64,000 bases of DNA from Psilocybe azurescens (lineage: Eukaryota > Basidiomycota > Agaricomycetes > Agaricales > Agrocybaceae), in the NCBI GenBank assembly GCA_023853785.1, contig JAJIRX010000133.1, positions 57,509 through 121,508 of the forward strand, in the 5' to 3' direction. The notes beneath the pieces are model-generated. The model had not been told where the DNA came from and ran no database searches. It was given only the letters and a program-made list of their open reading frames with translations. The translations under genes and the position numbers were made by a program. Position 1 is the stretch's first letter. Each line of letters begins with the position of its first letter. Below, one piece after another: positions 23,262 to 36,006 of the stretch.

Positions 23262-24412
23262 ATGTCCGACAATGTCTCTACTGATTCCAATGAAAGTGCA
23301 AGGTCTGCATTATATTACGCTATGTTTAATGGCGTCCGTAAACCTTGCTGATAATTGTACCCAGACGATCTGCCTTTAATCAAAGTTTTGGTGCCGCCGT
23401 CGCATCTGACAACTGCAGAGCCCTTAATTTCATTTCAAGTGATTTAGGGAAGGACATCGACCTTTTGCTCATGTTCGTGCCTCCAAAAACTGGAAAATTA
23501 TACAAAGACGTGTTCCCTGTCTGCTGGAGTGAGCGTTCATCTTGTCAATAAATCATAATAAGGTCATTTACTAAACTGACCTGCAGAGATTCTCTCCTTC
23601 GATGCTACCGGATTTGCTGCAGTTACCGTTGACTACACGGCTGACTCTGGATTTCTGGTGCCACAGGTATGTCAACGCTGAACATGCTGAACAGGCTTAG
23701 TCTGGGTCTACATTATTACTACTATATAGGTACAAGCTGGAAGTCTTGTTGCTGCCTCTAACGCGCAGCGTTGCAAGGTACGTGGTCACTTGTTCCGTGA
23801 TGGTTTGTACACTTCACCGTCGAATCAAAGATTGGACAAGAATGCATACTCATGACCAACGAGGATGGCACCGGCGACTACCTTTCCGCTGCTGGAGATG
23901 GTGATGATGGCGTCATGCAATGCCGCAATGATACCCAGCGCCCGGCTAGGCTTGGTTTTGTATGATACATACTAATCTAATTCTTCTCCTTGTGCTGCCT
24001 AACACACTCGGCCAGGGATACATTAATAAGGCCGGCAACAAGATAGAACCTATTGTTATGTGGGAGGATATTGCGTACGATTTCCTTATTATCCTGAATC
24101 TCCCATCGTGTAATCTTTGCCATCATCGTCATCTAGTAAAGGCAGTACAATTGCTGCTCAGCTTTACAGTACCTTGAGGATATATGCGATCACTGGGTAC
24201 AAAGGTATGATACCCACAGTTCCATGCGTACTATTACTCAGCTAATGGATAGCGATCCTTAAACTGTAGACGCTGGATTGATCAGGAGCGAGATTAGATT
24301 TCCTATTCTGTTTGAAAAGAATCTTGTTTCTCTAGCGTCTTTCACAGAATGGATGGTATCCATTGACGAGGGAACTGGGGAAGTCAAGATTGAGAAGCTG
24401 ATATCGCGCTGA
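23262..24412 (+). CDS. X-family copy M (243 aa, intact)
   Basis: Eight exons: 23262-23302, 23365-23528, 23587-23666, 23730-23777, 23831-23959, 24016-24074, 24137-24204, 24270-24412. They total 732 nt, all with GT-AG introns of 52-65 bp. The protein starts MSDNVSTDSNESARRSAF and shows CRALNFISSDLGKDIDLLLM, PPKTGKLYKDVFPVCW, VDYTADSGFLVPQ, ASNAQRCKIGQECIL, VMQCRNDTQRPARLGF, GYINKAGNKIEPIVMWEDIA and WMVSIDEGTGEVKIEKLISR. It belongs with L in the four-cysteine clade. No signal peptide. Function unknown. Confidence 0.85.
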
Positions 24413-25173
24413 TTGCGGACGTCATTGTGTTTTAACTACATATTTAAGGCGACCTTCAATAATACACGTATAAATTTTTTCACCATTTCCCTACCGCTCT
24501 AGAATTTTAACCCGGTAACAATGTTTATTTACTACATGTTGAGGATGTCGTTATTTCCTGACATACCAGCATTTCGGATAAATAGATCATATTAATTCAA
24601 CACGTCAGACACATCTGTGCTTTCAACTCGGCCATGCGTGTAGTGAGAAACCGAGATATCGGGAGATGACGTTGTGGAGGTGCTGCTCACGAGACGGTGA
24701 CAGCAATGGACCCTGTAAATGTTGGAGCGACCGATTCTGGGGTTCGAATTATTTCAAAGCGAGTTTAATCTGGCTTACGAAGCCTGAATATTTGCTTTTG
24801 TTGAGCAAATTAGCTCATTTAAAGTTGATCGGACAATTTGAATTTGCTTCTTAATTCCGGAATTGTGGTTCGTGAGCTCTAATAGTCCTGAGGCTTAATT
24901 CCATACCATACGACCAGAGGATATAGAACAGGTGAGGAATCTGCGCACAGACCGTGTCCTACCTTGCGGGTTGGACAAAACTTTAGCTATTCATTTAATT
25001 TCAGGGAATTTATGGAAGATGCCATTGATGACAGACAGAATAGAGCCTGAGTAAACCCGAATTGGATCTAGAAGTCTACCGCTGACCTTGTATTGATATA
25101 AAGACCCAAATACCGAGACCCCTGGACCAACATCCCATACTACCACTCTCAAAGTTTTATAAAATCTTTTATT
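24413..25173. other. M / N intergenic region
   Basis: No gene seen. A TATA-like TTTTATAAAATC lies about 18 bp before the N start codon. Confidence 0.4.
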
Positions 25174-26287
25174 ATGTTCCAAATTAACCGCACTACTATT
25201 CCTGACCATTCCTCCACAAGCGAAAAGTAAGGATTTGATTTAATTCATACCTCACCGTTGATGATTTTGCGCAACCAGCTACATTAATCACCTCACTGCT
25301 CCCCATGCGGATGCTGCTAAGGTCAAGAGACTCGAATTTCTCGCCAAAGATCTTGACCATGATATCAACCTTCTACTCGTGTTTGACGTTCCCAAGAGTG
25401 CCGGAAGTGTATTCGTTGACTTTTTCCCTGTCTGCTGGAGTATGAGTATTAAACTTGACGAGACAAGTTATATCAGCTCATAATTTTTGTCAGAAATTGT
25501 TTCATTTACCGCTAGCGGTACTAGTTTAGCAGAAGTGACGTTCACCGGAAGGACTGCATTTATAGTCCCACAAGTGTGTCCATGTGATATGGCGCTAGTA
25601 TGGCGAAATTATACTGACATTATATAGGTCAATGGGCATATTGTCGCTGCCGCTAACGCGCAAGCTTGCGAGGTACGTCATGAACTCGTGCATAATACAG
25701 TACAGTAAAACTTACCCTCCCTCCAGCTTGGGCAACAATGCACACTCAAAATCAATGCAAAGGGGATTGAATACCTTACCGAGGCTGAGATTGGCACCCC
25801 GGGATCATGAAATGCATCAACGAGACCGGGGCCCCGGCCAACATTTCCATTGTAGGGCAAACCTTCTTTCAACATTGTTTCAAAGAGATACTAACCTGGT
25901 TTACCAGGGGTTCTATAACGAGGCAGGTACCAAGGCTGAACCCGTTTTCGTGTGGAAACATATTGAGTAGGTATCTTCGTCTTGGTATATTTTTCGGATA
26001 ATAACTTCTATTCCATCATCAATTAGTAAGGAATCCAACCTGTCGGTTCATCCCACTTCCAAATTGCAAATTTATGCTGTGAGCGATTATCAAGGTATGA
26101 TACAATAGGTTTCGTACAAACACCGACTAATTCTTCAATTATTATAGCTACGGAAATGATCACGGGCAAGATTAATTCGGATATAATTTGGGAAAGGGAT
26201 CTTTATGATCTCGCACCATCAACTGAGTGGAATTTATGCTATGAAAAGAACACTAAGAAGTATACAATTGAGGAGGTGTTCATGTGA
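25174..26287 (+). pseudogene. X-family copy N (divergent, frameshifted)
   Basis: The eight-exon layout is recognisable: MFQINRTTIPDHSSTSEN, INLLLVFDVPKSAGSVFVDF, FPVCW, IVSFTASGTSLAEVTFTG, AFIVPQ, AAANAQACELGQQCTL, CINETGAPANISI, GFYNEAGTKAEPVFVWKHI, LQIYAVSDYQ, and a C-terminus ending YTIEEVFM before TGA 26285-26287. In exon 5 the codon before ATC-ATG has lost one base (CCCCGGGATCATG near 25797-25808), putting a TGA directly in frame. If the loss is recent, a 3-prime-shortened product is possible. The four family cysteines are present. Confidence 0.75.
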
Positions 26288-26836
26288 TTTCAATGGCATT
26301 ACGATGCTAGTTAGTAACGTCGGCAAATCTCAAAGCTTATATCAAAAATTCTTTCAATGTACAAATTCTACATTTGCAGTGTACAGAACGAGCACCGCTT
26401 CACATACGCGAGTTTTCCACCATGGCGTCAAATCGCAGGTTGCTCATCCCTCACATTGTATCTCTCGTGTCCCCTTGACTTCTGCCTTCTACATGCCTTG
26501 TCCTGAGGCATTAGTCACGTTGTTGCTGACTCCATGAATTGAGCGTGCATATTCAATCCGGGAGTGAGTCCTGATTACGACGGTGTAGACATCGAACTCT
26601 CTTGGAGCTGGTTGTGAGTGTGGTTAAATCCTGAACCGTATACCTGACCCTACCTTTGGTACACGTTTGATGGTACAAGGGCCTCTCATCCAACTCTCGA
26701 CTGGTATCCGGGCACAGGGACATAAGTGCGATAGACTCTGGGTTCGTCGACTTTTTCTGTTCAAACGATGGTAGATAGGCTGAAGCTTGGCAGAGATCTT
26801 CAAAATTTCAAGCGTTTGGAATGACAAAATAGACGG
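26288..26836. other. No recognisable gene
   Basis: No conserved motifs were seen between N and the kinase-like fragment. Confidence 0.4.
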
Positions 26837-27034
26837 CTACTCAGTACCACCACGTAATTTCAGTGGGATTGGCTTATATTTTCGCCTTTGGTTTTTCGGG
26901 AGGAGGGACACGTCGTCTACGAGGACCACGCTCTCGATGCGCACGCAAAGCAGCGACTCCCGCGCCTTGTCGATGGCCAGCCCGAGGGTAAGTATGTCCC
27001 CCATGTAGCTGTTGGTGATGGCGAGAACGTCCAT
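26837..27034 (-). pseudogene. Dihydroxyacetone kinase (DhaK domain) fragment
   Basis: The minus-strand frame reads VLAITNSYMGDILTLGLA, then IDKA and VESVVLVDDVSL-like residues (exact: IESVVLVDDVSL). This resembles the DhaK stretch V-N-YTGD-LNFGLA-EKA followed by V-VGDDVA. The frame is open for only about 65 codons and no other DhaK motif is found within 500 bp either way, so this is an isolated remnant. The identification rests on a single motif block. Confidence 0.45.
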
Positions 27035-28436
27035 CCAACTCTGGCCGCTATCATTGTCGTGTACGCGCCGTCAATTATGGCCACTCGTATGCGTTTGTGT
27101 TTTTGTGGAGAGCGAGAATTGGGTTGGGACTGGGACAGGGGTTAGGACAGGGGGTTGATGTAGATGGTTATTGAAGGCTCGTGGCTGTCGTTCGTCGTCA
27201 TGTTCATGTACGTGTAATAGCGAGAAGAGAGAAGTGTAAGCCAGCCAGCAACGGGGATGAGCACCAATCCTGAGTCAAATCCTCCCGCGATGGGATTACG
27301 TAGGTCCGCAAGCACTGACTATGTTACGGAGTGGTCTCCAGGACTGCTATAGCCGACGGCGAATAAGTAAGTATTTGCTCTCATGGGTCCATGAAAGCAA
27401 AGTTGATAAGAAGTTGAAGGATAACTCACGCTCCAGTGAGCTGGAAGGTAAACATAGTGCTGTTTGTGGCGTTAACGCTATTAGGTTTGGATCTGCAGGC
27501 AAACGTTGCTGGCTATCCATCGGCGGCGGGGTGTCATGGTCTCCGGATCTCCTCTTTGAACGACGCCGCCTCCCCAGGTATGCAACACCATGGGCTAATC
27601 AAAGCCTGTCTATGTGCGTCGCTGGCTCGCTTGCTGGTTCGATTGTGGCGTTAAACTTATTCATGACCTCATCCACCATGAGTTATAACAAAAGTAATTG
27701 CATAACACATTGGCATAACCTACAATATCAGTAAGTAATCGATTACAGCATGTCCGCGCCTCGTGCTCACCATTCATCTTTTTCTAATTCATCTCCTCCT
27801 GTATGTCCCATGACTTCTGATGGGGATTGAAAAGATAAAGATTAGAACCTACACGGATACATTGCATGAATATATATCCGTGTGATCACTTAGACTACGA
27901 TTGCGTTTGACCGCATACGCTCCTTGCCCCTTCCAGCTGCCCCTAACCAGAGATTCTCCATCTCACCTCGTCGCTTTTCAGCACCCCCAAAATCTTCATC
28001 GGCACTTTGTGAAGTGAAAGAGAGGCCGTATAGGAGGAGCATAGAGCCATGGAACACCCCTTGACAATGGATTTCGAGTAGGAACATCAGAGGTTTGTAC
28101 GCCGTGAATAGATAGAGATTCAAGAGACGGAAAACCTACGTTGATGCACCATAAGCATGGGCATACCATCCATCCCTGTCATTATAAAGACTGTTCTTCA
28201 ACTCGGTCCTCTCCAGCCCATCCCATCCCATCCACAGCTCATCCTTTCCCTCCTCGCACCATAAAACCAAAACCCTCTTCGACAAACCCACATCGCCCAC
28301 CTTACCCACCCCACCTCATCCGCCCTCGACAGAGTTTGAAGAGGTGGCTAGATAATCGTTAATATAGTCACTATACATAACCGAATGCCAATTCCATTCA
28401 TGTGAGGTGTTAAGCCTTGCGCCTGGAGTTCATTGC
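27035..28436. other. No supported gene
   Basis: Open stretches at 27321-27734 (+) and 27890-28123 (-) have no recognisable domains. About 28200-28330 is a C-rich pyrimidine tract. This may be decayed kinase-gene DNA or intergenic sequence. Confidence 0.35.
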
Positions 28437-28640
28437 ACGAAAGTGGCCTGCAAGACGAGCACAGGAAATGATGGTGGCGAGAAGGGGGAGAGGTACGTCC
28501 CGGAGATCCAAGATGATAGGCAGGGATGAATAATGATGGTAGAGTATGCGCCAGTGAGGCTCTGATAATGAAAGGTTGAAGCTTGTGCCAATAACCCGTT
28601 CTGAAACCCAAGAAGGCTAGAAAGAGTCTTCGGCATCTGC
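28437..28640 (-). pseudogene. AT N-terminal fragment with deletions
   Basis: The complement contains the CTTGGATCTCCGGGACG stretch and FPVLVLQATFVQ, matching AT2 around VKDLRDD and SPVLVLQATFVQ, with a large deletion between. It is too broken to be functional. Confidence 0.6.
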
Positions 28641-29016
28641 GCTCGTTGAGACCCTCAGAGAGGATGAGCTTGGGGGTGTGGGAAGGGTTAAGACGAATAT
28701 GAATGGGGGTTTTTGCGACTCAGGTATGATTTTTGGTCGTCTCTCGACCATGTGTGCATCGCAGTAACTCGCAGCGCCAGAGAATTGAGGTCATTAGGAC
28801 AAACCGTGCGCGTGAGGGCTGACGAATCAAGATTAATAATTTAAGCTCCGTTTGAATGTACTCTACAGTTTGACACGCGGGACCATCGGGATCAAATAAT
28901 CACCGGCACCTCTTTCTCCACTCCCACCATATTCATCACTGACACTATGCTCATTTCTAACAATCTTGTACCTGTACCTCTGAAAGTCGTGTGTTTGGGG
29001 TTTGGGGCCTGCATTC
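28641..29016. other. No gene seen between two AT pieces
   Basis: Unassigned DNA between oppositely oriented AT fragments. Confidence 0.35.
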
Positions 29017-29718
29017 TGACGCTGGGCTGAGCAACCTGAATACACGGCCCACATTCATATTCTCCATCTCCCACACCCGGGACCACCCTCGTTAACGGGC
29101 TGGAGGGGCTATCAGCGCATTTCCGTTGGATCACAGGACCAGTTATTAACCTAGGCGCCGACCTAGCATCTTCTCCCTCTAACACCGGTGTATGCGCCAT
29201 CTTCCTTCTCAATCCCATGCCGGAACACGTTGAGGATCTCCAGAATGATAGATCACTGACAATAGATGCCCCGAGCAGCGCACACTTCCCATTCACAATG
29301 ACCCCTGAGTCCCTAGCCTGCCCACGCACAACACCGCGCCGCTCTTTGTCCCTTACACCTAACTCCCAATCATCCGTCCTGGGCCGGCAAGCAAAATTCG
29401 TTCACGGCGGGATGTTGCTCACGTTCGTGGCGCAGCACAACGTTATGGTTATAACATCGCAGGCGTTTGCGATTACGCCGTTTGATTAGGCGTGTAAAAT
29501 GGAGGAGTGTACTGAGTGGATGCGGGAAGGGAATGTGGATAGGGAGCATATGATTCCCCAGATGAATTCGAATGGAGAGGAGTATACACCTGGTCCGAAG
29601 TTTGGTCCGACTCAGGGTTCACCCCTGCAGAACTCCTTCTCTACTTGTTACAGAATGAGGACGTACTCGTGGGCGCTTATTTGAGAGAGGACGAGTGGGA
29701 GATTTTGAAGGAGCGATG
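29017..29718 (+). pseudogene. AT3: internally deleted acyltransferase
   Basis: Reads from the LSNLYTQLTFIF-equivalent at about 29020 to an EWEILKER-stop at 29716-29718. The catalytic box is QHNVMVITSQ (histidine codon 29436-29438, valine codon 29448-29450), so the HxxxD aspartate is lost. An in-frame TAG follows in PFD-stop. At about 29620 the sequence jumps from the mid-protein YTPG region straight to the C-terminal SPAELLLYLL region, a deletion of several hundred nucleotides that removes the DFG box. It is convergent with X copy D. Confidence 0.8.
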
Positions 29719-30031
29719 AAGAGTGGGCGAAATGGGGGCGGTGGGTTGGCTGAGGTTGAGGGTGATTATGGCAATGAAGATGAAAATGGGAGGTTGAACG
29801 GTGGTGAGGGGAGGTGAGGAAGAACGTCCGGGGGGGATGCGAGAGGCGAGAGAGAGGGTGGAGTGGGATGTACGAACGATGTGAAATGAACATTAATGCG
29901 TCGTAGGAAGGGAGTGGGTGTATATGGCTGCATGAACAATGGTCGGAGTCGTCTGGACAAGTACTCAGAGATAATGTACTTGGAAAGAAGGGAGATGCGC
30001 TGGGCGTAAAATAGAGCAGAGTGAGGGGTGT

Positions 30032-30145
30032 GATACGATAGAGGGTGAAAGACGAAGAGTGAGGGGTGGGATACGATAGAGGGTGAAAGACGAAGAGTGA
30101 GGGGTGGGATACGATAGAGGGTGAAGAACGAAGAGTGAAGAATGA
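30032..30145. repeat. 38-bp tandem repeat, three units
   Basis: Units start at 30032, 30070 and 30108 with GATACGATAGAGGGTGAA. Related but shorter versions occur at 37700-37810 and 41660-41720. Confidence 0.8.
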
Positions 30146-30731
30146 GGAAGGTTATGGAGGAAGAAAGCGAACGAAGAGAGTGAACAGAAAGAAAAGAGGG
30201 GATGAGTATATGTGATGTTGTTCACGGGGGCTGATCAGGCACTCATACGAGCTGAAGTAATGATTCTATGTGGTGTCATATTGTTTAAATACTTGTCTTG
30301 TGAAAACAGTGATCGATCTGTCGTTGAGAACACTGGGCTCTCAAGATGCAGACGACCATGCTGTAAAGTTTACAACCTGCTTCGAGGCAGCGCCTGTCAC
30401 TCTATAATTGGAATGATTGCCGGATGAACAGCGTAGGAGATCAAGGGGAGTACATAGAGACATAGAGCCACACTTATTGAAACACCGATGAGAAGATCGG
30501 GTATATATAATATGTACCGGTGGACGTGTGACTGAGATTTGCAATTAACAAGAATAGGTGTTGTTAAACTCCGAGCGCGCTGTATACGCTTTTGGGAAGC
30601 AGCTTAAAGTCTTAGACACGTAGAGATGGCATTCAAAACAGAACACAAACATAAATTGTCCAAAGAAAGATCAGATACACTACATTTAACGACTTTCGCA
30701 GTGAGTGTCGAGAGAGTTCGATGGCCAGTGA

Positions 30732-31846
30732 CTACGCCTCCGTGATCTTGACTTCACCTGTTCCTGCGTCAATAGATACATTCCACTCGGTGAACGAAGG
30801 GAGAGCAATGAGATTCTTCTCAAACAAAAGAGGAGATTCGATATCGCCCCTGATCAATTCGGTGACTAAAATTCATGCGTCAGCTAGTTACTGGTGTGCA
30901 TAAGACTGCTTGTATCACACCTTTGAAGTCGCTGACCGCATATATTTTCAATTTAGGGGTGAGCTGAACAGACAGTGTGCTGTTCTTACTAGTTGATCAT
31001 AAATCGAAGGTGATTAGTCGAGAATTTAAGGAAGAAAAATAAACAAGAAACCGTACGCTATATTGTTCCATACGAGAGCAGGCTCGATTTTGGTACCGGC
31101 CTGGTTTAAGAATCCCTGGGAAAAATATGTCAGCCAGGACGAAAGAGATCAATGAACCAGATTGAATCATACAATTCCCATGTTGGCCGGGCGCTCGGTT
31201 CCATTAAGGGCTTGCATGACACCAGGAGTACCATCAACAGCAGGGGTGAAGTATTGTCCGTTCCCATTCAAATTAGTCTTGAGTGTGACTTTTGCCCAGT
31301 CTTCGAATTGATTGACGGTGAGTCATAATACTACGATAATCCGGAGCAAGTGAGCACTTACTTGGCAGCTCTGTGCGTTCGAGGCCGCGACACGGTTGCC
31401 GGACTTGATCTGAGGGACAAAAAAATCCGGTGTCGGCAGTGTATTCAACATCGGCTGAGCTAATACCAGTGGCGCTGAAAGATAAGACCTCTGCCGGGAC
31501 ATTATGAAATGAGACGAGTTTTGAATATAAACACTTTGAACATTCAGCACTCACTCCAGACAACAGGGAATAAGTCGACGAATAATTTGCCGACTTTGGG
31601 AGGTTCAAACATGAGCAAGAGGTCAATCTCCTTTCCGAGGTTACTGGAGTTGAACTCAAGCGCCCTAGAATTGCCACCGGCAGCAGCATCAGCAAATTTA
31701 TTAAGGTCAAGCGAGCTGGCGGGTGTACAGAGTACGCATCAGCGACGTTCATGGAGATCAACATGTAAATGTACATACCTTACGCTCAGCGAGGCTTCGA
31801 CAGAAGGAGTGTCAGCGACGGCTGTAGAAGCGACGGTAGTGCTCAT
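30732..31846 (-). pseudogene. X-family copy D (two frameshifts)
   Basis: Seven-exon layout as in J: MSTTVASTAVADTPSVEASL, FNSSNLGKEIDLLLMFEPP, GFFVPQIKSGNRVAASN, GNGQYFTPAVDGTPGVMQAL, NQAGTKIEPALVWNNIA, WNVSIDAGTGEVKITEA. Two lesions are seen. The first is a run of seven A at 31419-31425 (six in all other copies) in exon 3. The second is a lost G in exon 4 (GGGCAAAAGTCAC in place of GGGCAAAAGGTCAC; 31281-31295). The second is shared with F and H, so it predates their duplication. Confidence 0.85.
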
Positions 31847-31912
31847 GTTAATTGCTTTGGATATGACAATATGAGATTGAGATGGTGAAAGTGTCTCAGA
31901 GATGTTGGCCAT

Positions 31913-31918
31913 TTTATA
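31913..31918 (-). promoter_or_regulatory. TATA box of X copy D
   Basis: TATAAA on the minus strand, 67-72 bp upstream of the ATG at 31846, in the conserved context. Confidence 0.65.
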
Positions 31919-33567
31919 GACGGTCAACACATCACGGGCAGTAGTTACAAGTCCCGTGTATAATCTTAGAACTCAAAGTTGAGGCTGATCTAAAGTGGAG
32001 TCCGTTCTGTCATTCTAGGAGTGGTCCATGGATTCAATTGAAAATGGTCCAGGGAAATAAATTCTCATATCATCCATGTCATGTTTCACACAAATCTAGT
32101 ACGGAACGCCTGATACAAACACGCCACCGTTCTCACTGGTGTCACTACGCTGTACTTTAGAGATAGGGAGACTGGTGCTGTTGACGCTTCCACCCCGTAA
32201 AAAGACATAGAAATCATCGACATCAGTGACCATCGTATCAGAATACTTGGAATGCACTAGCAATATCCTATTTGCGGCACCAGAGCTTGTATTATATGCC
32301 CACGCTGCTTTTAATAACCATCTCTTCTATACTCGGAATACAAATCCAACGGCGATTTTCAAGCGCCTGAGGCAAACAAAGTCGACATGGCAGTGGCAGT
32401 CGTGCAGGCAGGCTCAGAACTGCAATATCAGCACATAATGATAAGTATTAATATCATGTTTTTGACCATGTATGTCATGCGGCGCTAGTCTCTCATGCCA
32501 AACTAAGGTTCAATTTTGTCTGCCATATCCAAATGCCTGACATAAACCAAATCCAATGATTTTATGGATTAAAAAAGGCGAACTCTGAGCTTGATTGTCA
32601 GCCTTATTGGAATCCTTGGAAAGCTGCACGATGACCGACTCTAAGGAAAAGGGATGCATATCTACATTACTTCAAAATCGAGTGGCCATTATATTCGCCA
32701 CCATGTATTCTCTGTGATACCTATATTGCGGATCTCACCATTTATAGATCATGTTCGAATTCATTCCGCGTGTCATGGAATGACGTTGATGTGCTAAACA
32801 TCAGATCTCGTCGAGGTGGGAGGAGTATTGGATCGTCAAATATGCCATAGGTGCTGTATTTCTCTATCGGGATGACCTTGTTCAATATCATATCTTTCAA
32901 ACCTAACAAAGGGAGACCTTTGTTCATTCAGCTCTCTCAGATAGTTTAATCTTCTCACTACCTTCATTGACTCGGATCTTTCGCAGTTCTGATAATAGTT
33001 TAATGTCCCCGTTGATTCCCCACCTCATTATACTTAGGTGGTACAAACAAGACTCATCAAAGTGCGAAGAGTATATAACATTATATATGGTCGGGAACAA
33101 TGCATGGTCTGTGATTGGTGTCGTATTCGGTTCCTGTGTTGAAAGTGATGCTCGCAATCAAGTCACAACACTCCAACCTGTTCCAATTCGATAAATTTCG
33201 GCAGTCCCCGTGCGCAATCAAAATGGGTTCCTCAAAGCCCCCTCGACGGATATCTCGGGTGTTTCTGTTAGGGGAAAATTGGACAGTAATTTTAAAACAT
33301 ACCATATTGGACATACTTATTAAAGCAGTCTTGGATACTGTGAAATTCAAACAAAAAGTACACGTTCTGAAGGCATGTATATACGCACGAAGTCATGATG
33401 TATATTATATGTACGCTGGGAAAATTGGCCAAATGGCCTGGGATACAAGACAGAACTGGGCAACTTTGCGATTTTTAACACCGAACAAAATTTCAAAACG
33501 AAAAAAAGGATTACAGTGGGCAAAAATTTCGACGTGTTTGACGAACGGGGTCGTCGGAAAAGTTCAA
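31919..33567. other. D upstream region and left spacer of the D/F palindrome
   Basis: It contains two short frames that recur in all four sister segments: 32226-32438 (+), beginning MTIVSEYLECTSN, and 32742-32927 (-), containing LLPPRRDLMFSTSTSF. They vary in start and length between copies and I cannot assign a function. From 33000 the spacer leads into the 3-prime flank of E. Confidence 0.45.
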
Positions 33568-34718
33568 TTATAATGGTGATTCTTCCACAATCTGGACTTG
33601 CCCACTTCCCGGGTCTATAGAAACATTCCAGTCGGTGTGCGAACGGAGACCGAGAATATTCCTCTCAAATAAGAGATGAGAAACAATGACGTTCCTGATC
33701 ACTTTGGTGGCTAGATTGTATCACGCGCTGTCCATCAGTTGGATGTCATGGTATACAGGACGTTTTTTGAACTTAAATCGCACCTTGGTAACCACTGACT
33801 GCATATATCTTCAATATAGTGGAGGGTTTAATAGAAAGCATACTGCTTTTACTATCATTTAATCATACAACCGCATGTAATCAGCAATCATAAAATTGAA
33901 AAGAATACGAACAACGTACGCGATACCGTCCCAGAGGACAATGGGTTCAATCTTGGTACCTGCCCTGTTGAAAATTCCCTGGCAGCACATGCATAACACG
34001 TCGTCAGCGGTTTAAGATGGCGATAATAGGATTGAGGTATGCCGTACGTACCGCCCCAATTCTGGCCGGACGCCCTGTTAAATTAAGACATTGCATGACA
34101 TTGGGATTCGAACTGTCGACGGCTGGAGTGAGGTAGTTTATATTCCCATTTGCATTCGTTTTGAGTGTGCACTTTTCCCCAAGCTTGTCGTAAGTCATGG
34201 TGAGTTGTAACGGACATGAAGTTAAGGTCGGAACAAGTCATGACGTTTACTCACCTTGCAATACTGGGAGTTAGAGGCCGATATGCCGTTCGCAGGTGAC
34301 TCCATCTGCGGTACAACAAATCCAGAGTCTCCAGTGTACTCAACAGTGGCCGACCCGATGCCAGTAGCGCTGAATGAGAGTATCTCTGCCTCACATTATA
34401 GAATGAGCGGACTGATCATATACTTTAACAAAGGAAAAATAAAACTCACTCCAGCAGATAGGGAACACGTCGACGTATAATTTTCCGACTTTCGGAGGTT
34501 CAAACAAAAGCACGAGGTCAATCTCGTCGCCGAGATTATTGGTCATGAAATCGAGAGTTCTGAATGTAACAGAGGAGGCAGAATCAACAAATCGGTTGAT
34601 CGGAGGGCTGGATTGAATGGTTTACACTTCAGTAATAGATAGGGTTATTGTCAGGCATGAGCCGATATAGTGCACACCTAGTAGCCACGGAGCAATCATG
34701 GGTAACATAATCGGACAT
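33568..34718 (-). CDS. X-family copy E (243 aa, intact)
   Basis: Seven exons: 34718-34678, 34607-34450, 34385-34255, 34183-34052, 33978-33920, 33851-33784, 33710-33568. They total 732 nt. The protein starts MSDYVTHDCSVATSPPIN and has RTLDFMTNNLGDEIDLVLLF, PPKVGKLYVDVFPICW, VEYTGDSGFVVPQMESP, SASNSQYCKLGEKCTL, NINYLTPAVDSSNPNVMQCL, FNRAGTKIEPIVLWDGIA and WNVSIDPGSGQVQIVEESPL. It keeps four family cysteines but lacks the intron after VPQ. It sits in the spacer between the inverted D and F arms. Near twin of I. Function unknown. Confidence 0.85.
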
Positions 34719-36006
34719 GGTAAAAAATTGAGATCTGACTTTCATTCAGCATCTGGTTCATTTTATACATGGACAGCATGATTAGTAGGACTAAATGCTC
34801 CACATATGGTATCGGAATGTAGAGTACCCTTTGATCTTTGGACATGTTCACTTCTGTAAGATCACGAAGTCCAAAGATCCGAGTCAATGAAGGTAGTGAG
34901 AAGATTAAACCATCTGAGAGAGCTGAATGAACAAAAGGTCTCCCTTTGTTAGGTTTGAAAGATATGATATTGGACAAGGTCATCCCGATAGAGAAATACA
35001 GCACCTATGGCATATTTGACGATCCAATACTCCTCCCACCTCGACGAGATCTGATGTTTAGCACATCAACGTCATTCCATGACACGCGGAATGAATTCGA
35101 ACATGATCTATAAATGGCGAGATCCGCAATATAGGTATCACAGAATACATGGTGGCGAATATAATGGCCACTCCATTTTGAAGTGATGTAGATATGCATC
35201 CCTGTTCCGTAGAGTCGGTCAGGGTGCAGCTTTCCAAGGATTCCAATAAGGCTGACAATCAAGCTCAGAGTTCGCCTTTTTTAATCCATAAAATCATTGG
35301 ATTTGGTTTATGTCAGGCATTTGGATATGGCAGACAAAATTGAACCTTAGTTTGGCATGAGAGACTAGCGCCGCATGACATACATGGTCAAAAACATGAT
35401 ATTAATACTTATCATTATGTGCTGATATTGCAGTTCTGAGCCTGCCTGCACGACTGCCACTGCCATGTCGACTTTGTTTGCCTCAGGCGCTTGAAAATCG
35501 CCGTTGGATTTGTATTCCGAGTATAGAAGAGATGGTTATTAAAAGCAGCGTGGGCATATAATACAAGCTCTGGTGCCGCAAATAGGATATTGCTAGTGCA
35601 TTCCAAGTATTCTGATACGATGGTCACTGATGTCGATGATTTCTATGTCTTTTTACGGGGTGGAAGCGTCAACAGCACCAGTCTCCCGATCTTTAAAGTA
35701 CAGCGTAGTGACACCAGTGAGAATGGTGGCGTGTTTGTATCAGGCGTTCCGTACTAGATTTGTGTGAAACATGACATGGATGATATGAGAATTTATTTCC
35801 CTGGACCATTTTCAATTGAATCCATGGACCACTCCTAGAATGACAGAACGGACTCCACTTTAGATCAGCCTCAACTTTGAGTTCTAAGATTATACAAGAG
35901 ACTTGTAACGACTGCCCGTGATGTGTTGACCGTCTATAAAATGGTCAACATCTCTGAGCCACTTTCACCATCTCAATCTCATATTGTCATATCCAAAGCA
36001 ATTAAC
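34719..36006. other. E promoter, right spacer and F upstream region
   Basis: TATAAA lies on the minus strand at about 34763-34768, upstream of E. From 34880 the DNA is the inverted counterpart of 31919-32985, including the recurring short frames at 35415-35627 (-) and 34980-35112 (+). No supported gene. Confidence 0.5.
35935..35940 (+). promoter_or_regulatory. TATA box of X copy F
   Basis: TATAAA lies 72 bp upstream of ATG 36007. Confidence 0.7.

Larger units (their letters stand above)
29990..32985 (-). repeat. Arm 1 of the 30-51 kb palindrome set (holds D)
   Basis: Inverted match to 34880-37840 (holding F), and direct match to 41580-44560 (holding H). It spans the intergenic block, X copy D, its upstream region and about 400 bp further, ending at CATTGACTCGGAT (about 32972-32984). 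Near-identity to the other arms shows a recent origin. Confidence 0.85.

Noticed and set aside
32226..32438. Recurring 70-codon frame (four copies)
   Set aside because: It recurs only because the whole segment is duplicated; the copies differ in start and length, and no selection signal can be read.
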